Origin: Prorocentrum cordatum | Lineage: Eukaryota > Sar > Dinophyceae > Prorocentrales > Prorocentraceae | DNA length: 64,000 nucleotides | NCBI GenBank assembly: GCA_963575745.1 | Contig: CAUYUJ010014343.1 | Coordinates: 163,642 to 227,641, forward strand | Direction of reading: 5' to 3' | Shown here: positions 59,510 to 64,000 of the stretch, piece by piece | Layout of the letters: every line of letters begins with the position of its first letter | Numbering within the stretch: position 1 is the first letter of the stretch | The notes under the pieces: generated by a model | What the model saw: only the letters and a program-made list of their open reading frames with translations | What the model was told of the DNA's origin: nothing | The model's database searches: none | Position numbers and translations under genes: made by a program

Positions 59510-59700
59510 CCGTCTCCATGCGCAGGCGACGAGAAGAGATCAAGGGGCCCAAAGACACAAATAAGTACACACAAATAAAAGGATTCCCAATGTGTTCCAA
59601 TATATTCTTGGTCTTCGTCTTTCCGCCCAATTCCCAGATTTTCCAATATTTTCTTGGGGGTCGATGATTAATTGTATGTTTTTCCCATCCTGAAGAGATG
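59510..59700 (+). repeat. Dispersed repeat J, copy J4
   Basis: gggcccaaagacacaaataa, gtacacacaaataaaagg, ttcccaatgtgttcc, tattttcttgggggtcgat and gattaattgtatg follow the order of J1-J3. Confidence 0.6.
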
Positions 59701-59861
59701 CCCATCGCGAGCAACGGCCCAAACGGACTCGGGGGATGGATGGGGCAACGAAATATTGGAGCAGCGAGGGGCAGGGGCCAGCGCGGTGGCCCAGACAGGA
59801 TTGTCCCGACGCTGTTCCAAACATCCCCTGAATTGAGCAGAGGCCGACCGTCCCGGCATTC

Positions 59862-60036
59862 CTAGAGTCCTACCGCAAAATGTTCCTAGAACCCCAAAAT
59901 GTTCTAAGAGCAAAAACAATGTTCTTAGAAACTACACCCGATGTGACGAAACAAGACAGTCCCAACCAGAAGCGTTCTTAGAACATTTCGTGGGAACCAC
60001 AGAAGGTTCTTATAACATTGTTTGGTAGGACTATAG
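59862..60036 (+). mobile_element. Foldback family R
   Basis: Outer arms cctagagtcctaccgcaaaa with tgttcctagaacc and, reversed, cctatagtcctaccaaacaa with tgttataagaacc. Inside are further gttcttagaac-type palindromes. About 175 bp, single copy seen. The interior is AT-richer than the flanks. Confidence 0.8.
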
Positions 60037-60861
60037 GCACGCCGGGACACTTCGCCACTACTTGACTGAAGGATGGCGCCGCGCCGCACCGACGTCGAAC
60101 ACCAGACAAGCTATGGCATTCAGCGAGGGTGTGAAAGATCGGGCAGACCGGGATTTATCCAGGCACTGGCGCTTACAGTAAATACCCCCCTGACAGGAAG
60201 GCGCGCAGAGCACGATGCTGGATGTCGCCCCGTATCCCTGGGTTTTCGTGCTCGGCAAGGTCCTGGGGGGATCCCAAGAAGGGGTCCAGTAGAAAGCTCC
60301 TGCAAGGGGTGGCGATTTGAAACGCGTTGCCGAGCCCAGACGCGGGCTACGCGGCCCACTGGGGCAACGATCTCACGAGGGAAAGTAATCGATATATACG
60401 CATATATAATAAGCCTTGGAGCAATTCTTTCAGACAATCGGGGGCAAGAATGCCCACCCACTCCGAGGCGAGGTAGCAACCGCGAGTTCGCCGGGGCCCT
60501 GAAGAGGCCCACGTAGACGCATCAGAATCAGAAGGAATAAGTCAGCCGATTCCAAGACTCGGTCAGTAATGCCCCGACAAACAATTCAGAGACGCACCGC
60601 TTCGGCACAGGCGTCGAGGGCAGGATCTGCGACGCCAGCCAGGATCGGCGATTGCAGGTGCCAATCGGCGCTTACCGGCGCTATGTTCATGATAAACGTC
60701 GCGTATCTGTTTAGCCTGGTGAGAGCTCGAACCCGCGACATCTGCGCCGGAGGTCACTGCAGGCCGAAGGTTGGTGCTGACTACTTCTTGAACCTGAGCG
60801 CCTGCCCGCCGTGGTCTAACAGGCCGACGAGCTTTGGCCGTGGCATTCTTGGTTCGAGCGT
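60037..60861. other. No confident gene
   Basis: Unique DNA. Weak RNA polymerase III box-like words occur at about 60805 (tggtctaacagg) and 60849 (ggttcgagcg), and at 60310-60370 on the minus strand, but no tRNA cloverleaf can be folded. Confidence 0.4.
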
Positions 60862-63800
60862 TCAACGCAATCCGAAGTCGACGACTTCGACGCGCCGGCC
60901 CCTGCGCGCGGACCGAACAGCAGCCCTGAGGCGAGGGGCCTCAGCAGCAATGCTGCGCGCCAGGGAGGCGTCCGACGCAAGCGGCGCCGACTTCTGCTGA
61001 GGCAGGGGTAGGTGGCCGAACCTGCTCGAAGGCCTCCCTAACGTCGAGCAAAAGGGGGCAAAGGCCGACCACCCCCGTGCAGCAGCGCACGCTGCAACAA
61101 AACTCATGGGCCACGCGTGCTGCTGACCACAAAGGTTGCGCGCGCTGTGCGAGCGCGGCCGAGGGCGACGCTTCGCCCGCGCAATACCTTCAAAGAGTAG
61201 CTCCCCACAACTTGAACAGCGAAGGTAAAGCTTCATCAGACATTCACATATGGCGGCGAGGGTGAATCCACTCCACGCCGACGGATGCGCGAGCACAGTG
61301 TCTGCGGCACACCCGACGATACCTGTCCATAGACGGCATTGGCAAGGATGCGAGGTCGCCAGGTAACGCAAGGGGTAAGGGCAGGCCCTGGCACGGATCA
61401 TCCCGAGGCCCCGCGGGCGGCATGGGCACCCGCATCCCGTGCCAGAACTTCTCTCCAGCCTCGAGGCGCTGGGCCAGCGTGCCTCGAGGAGGATCGTAAA
61501 CAGAGGGATTCTGGGCCCCATCAAAAGCGTTCCAGTGCAAGCTGCCCGTGACGAGGCGGCGCGCTGCACAGCCCTCACTCCTTGACGGACTTGACTGCCC
61601 ACGCACACCAACTCTGATAGCGCCCGGCAGCAGCGGCGCTCTCAGGAACAGGGGCCACGACAGACAGATAATCCTTCAAACAAGAGAGGGTGCCCAGATC
61701 TAGCTGCTGCAGTCGGCTGGCGCACGTCCGCCACCATGGCCTGTCTGGAGGGCCCCCCCTTCTCGCTTAGATGTGCAACGCAATCGGATTGTCCAGCCGT
61801 GGCTGCGAAAGCCCCCCGGGATTGAGTCTTGCCAAATAAAGCAAACTGCCGAGGCGCTTGGTCAGAAAACTCCAAAGCTTGCCTGCAGAACAGGAAGCAA
61901 CTCCACCTGGGAAAAGCAGCGCAACAGAGGCCTTCAAGGTCGAAGGATGCTCACCCCACTTATTGGCAACTGCAGGACCAGGAAATCGATGCAAACCAAC
62001 CAACTCCGAAGCAGAGGTCTTCAGCCACTGCGAGCTGCAACGATCGAGCTCGGGGAGAAGGTCAACAGCCTCTGCGCCCAGAGGAGAGAAATCCCCGGCT
62101 GGAGGAGAGGGCGAACAGCCATTAGGACGCTGAACAAAGATAACTGGACGCCTCTGAAAGATAGTGGGAACCAAGGGAGTGCACAACACCTGACACGAAG
62201 CCGAAGCCTGAAACGAAAGGTGGAACACAACATAATCAATCTTGGACATGCCACCAGCGCTCTCGTAGGTGCGACTGTTAGGGGCGACGAGAACATCTCC
62301 AACTAGCTGCTAGCTCCACAAAGCAGGTGGCCTACAATTTCTCTGGAGAGAGATTCCAATCAGCAAGGAACAAGTACGGGGCCCCAGTAGCGCAGACAAC
62401 AGCAGCCACCTGCATCAACAGCGGAACATTCCTGACTAATGCTCCCTCCCCCGCGTGCTAGTACAATTGGAGCCAGGAAAACCCATGCTCACCAGACCGT
62501 GACAGAGATACAACGCGACGGAAGGGAACAATAACCGTCCAGTCAAGGGGGACGTGCGACAAACAATTTGAATATTGAGAGACCAATGCGACCCCAGAGC
62601 TACGTTCGGACTGAAGCATACATCCGGGCATCCAGCCCCAGACATTGAGCGCTCTTCGTAGCAGCTTCTAGACCCTCGGGAACCCGGCGAAGCTCCTGAA
62701 CGTCAACAGCATCATATTCAGAGCGGCGCGCTGCCACATACCACTCTGCATTGGCCCACTTGGTACCAATCCCGGAGGAACGCAAGACCCAATAATGACA
62801 TTTCCAAGTCTGCCCTGGCACGCTACTGCCAAATGCATGACTGGCCAGCAGAAGCGCCACGAGGATAAGTAGTACCATCATCCAGGCCTTCCCCTACTAC
62901 TGCTGTGGCATACGTTTGCGCCTCTGCCGATGCGGTGGGGGACAAATCTACGCAAGAGGAGCCTGGTCCTGTTTGCTCTGACGCAAGAGCTGGCCGCTCG
63001 TGTGGAGCGGCATCAAGCACCCGTGCTGGCGACGCGCCCACCCGAGATGAGACAACTATCATCGGTATCCACGGGCCCTGAACCTCTCACCTCCTCCTGC
63101 TGAAGCTGCACGCGCCGGCGCTGCCGAAGGAACGGGAGCAGCAGACGAGCGGGGAGGCGAACGAGGCGGACGAGAGGTAGAGCGATCAAGTACTGGGAGA
63201 CAGAGACCTGCTGCCAACAACTCACCAAACTGACCGACGGCTTTAGCAACTTGAGGAATGCACTGGGCCGGCTTAGGCAAACGATTGGCAATAACATATC
63301 TAATGACTGACAAATCGCTGGGTAAAGGTACGGCAACTTCAACCTTTTGGATCGGGATCTGGAAACGCGTAGATCGCCAAAGCTCGCACACAGACTGAAA
63401 TCGATCCGAGATTCGAAAAAGGATTCCTGTTCCAACATATCCGAAATATCCTGCTCGACCGGATCCAGACTCTCCTCAGCTTCCCCCACCCTCCTGAAAA
63501 CCCAACGAACACGCTAGACAGGCGAGAGCTCTGCTGGGGAAAGGAGAGCCTAGCCGTCTTCTTGTGAAGGAACAACGAACGCGGACTGAACGCGAACAGT
63601 CTCGCGCGGGTCTTGGACAATAGTGGCCAGACGCCGGACGCTAGCATGGGAGGACGGATGTGCCTCAATAAAAAATCCAGCCCAGCAGCTGCGATATCGG
63701 GCTCATCGTTTCCTTCCATGTAGTCATCATAGCGGGCAGCAGCAGGACCATCACTACCATGATCAAAACTCCCATCAAGAATCGGGCGTTGGCAGAACTG

Positions 63801-63880
63801 GGTTTGGTGGGGCCTGGCTTAGTGATGTGTACACTGGGGGACGCCCCCCGCCCCGTTACACTAACTGGAGCTGTCGCCAC
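60862..63880 (-). pseudogene. Broken coding remnant in shifting minus-strand frames
   Basis: Protein-like segments follow one another on the minus strand in changing frames: DGSFDHGSDGPAAARYDDYM with EGNDEPDIAAAG (63760-63660), EEAEESLDPVEQDISDMLEQ (63485-63420), CELWRSTRFQIPIQKVEVAV with PLPSDLSVIRYVIANRLPKP (63390-63270), WVLRSSGIGTKWANAEWYVA (about 62790), LGAEAVDLLPELDRCSSQWL (about 62080) and GTLAQRLEAGEKFWHGMRVP (about 61490-61420). Each looks like real protein but frameshifts and stops separate them. This is what a decayed retroelement or other multicopy gene would give. No reverse transcriptase or integrase motif was found, so the family is not named. Confidence 0.45.
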
Positions 63881-64000
63881 CCCAAAAACACCAGCTACGG
63901 CAGACCTGGTTGAGTGATCCTGGCCAATTTAGGGGCTCCGGGGCCCTACCACTAACCGGGTCCCCTTACCTGGGGTCATGGATATACCAGAAAAACATCG

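Noticed and set aside
60800-60865. tRNA gene or tRNA-derived SINE
   Set aside because: A-box-like tggtctaacagg and B-box-like ggttcgagcg occur 40 bp apart, but acceptor, anticodon and T stems do not pair and no copies were noticed elsewhere.
1-64000. Dinoflagellate spliced-leader sequence or relic, 5S rRNA and U snRNA genes
   Set aside because: Looked for characteristic words such as ttttggctcaag on both strands; only partial matches (atggctcaag near 27796) were found, within minisatellite N.

Overview
This window looks like nuclear DNA of a dinoflagellate. The evidence is GC-rich sequence saturated with (GGA)n/(TCC)n tracts, very low coding density, coding exons separated by kilobase introns, apparent GA or GC splice donors beside GT donors, a retroelement-type RNase H tail, and an Arg/Gly-rich protein of a kind I associate with Prorocentrum. 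The assignment to Prorocentrum is from memory of similar sequences and is less certain than the dinoflagellate assignment. No bacterial-style genes, rRNA genes or convincing tRNA genes were seen.

The main gene appears to be one long minus-strand gene for a Ser/Thr-rich, mucin-like secreted or surface protein. Nine exons (about 47.3, 46.7, 46.5, 41.6, 40.4, 35.7, 30.9, 29.6 and 20.2 kb) encode low-complexity Thr/Ser stretches. Most start just after a plausible AG acceptor at a codon boundary and end just before a donor, typically ACG|GTC, so most can be read as phase-0 modules with lengths divisible by three. Possible extra exons lie upstream at 48.4 kb and downstream at 10.4 kb. On the opposite strand, a 258-residue Arg/Gly-rich protein gene (43.6-44.4 kb) and a possible exon (38.6 kb) lie inside its introns. 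A further plus-strand exon candidate is at 18.8 kb.

Between the exons the window is packed with short (about 130-230 bp) foldback elements. At least fourteen families have recognisable terminal inverted repeats, and many recur two to seven times. Named A-H, L, O-S here, they sit in introns, beside one another, inside minisatellites and inside other repeats. One copy (A4) makes up most of the intron between the first two mucin exons and is flanked by a 6-bp direct repeat, the hallmark of an introner (a transposable element that creates introns). Another (A1) interrupts a dispersed repeat whose element-free copy lies elsewhere in the window. A third family (F) has one copy split by 1.8 kb of satellite DNA.

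Layout: 0-2 kb Thr-codon low-complexity DNA and a duplicated segment; 2.4-9.5 kb foldbacks, a 76-bp satellite and dispersed repeats; 10.9-12.0 kb a minisatellite of about 36 bp; 12-20 kb GGA/CTC tracts and foldbacks; 20-48 kb the mucin gene with repeat-filled introns; 48-53 kb more repeats; 53.2-54.1 kb a frameshifted retroelement RNase H end; 54-57 kb microsatellites and foldbacks; 57-64 kb a region with fewer simple repeats that holds a broken minus-strand coding remnant.
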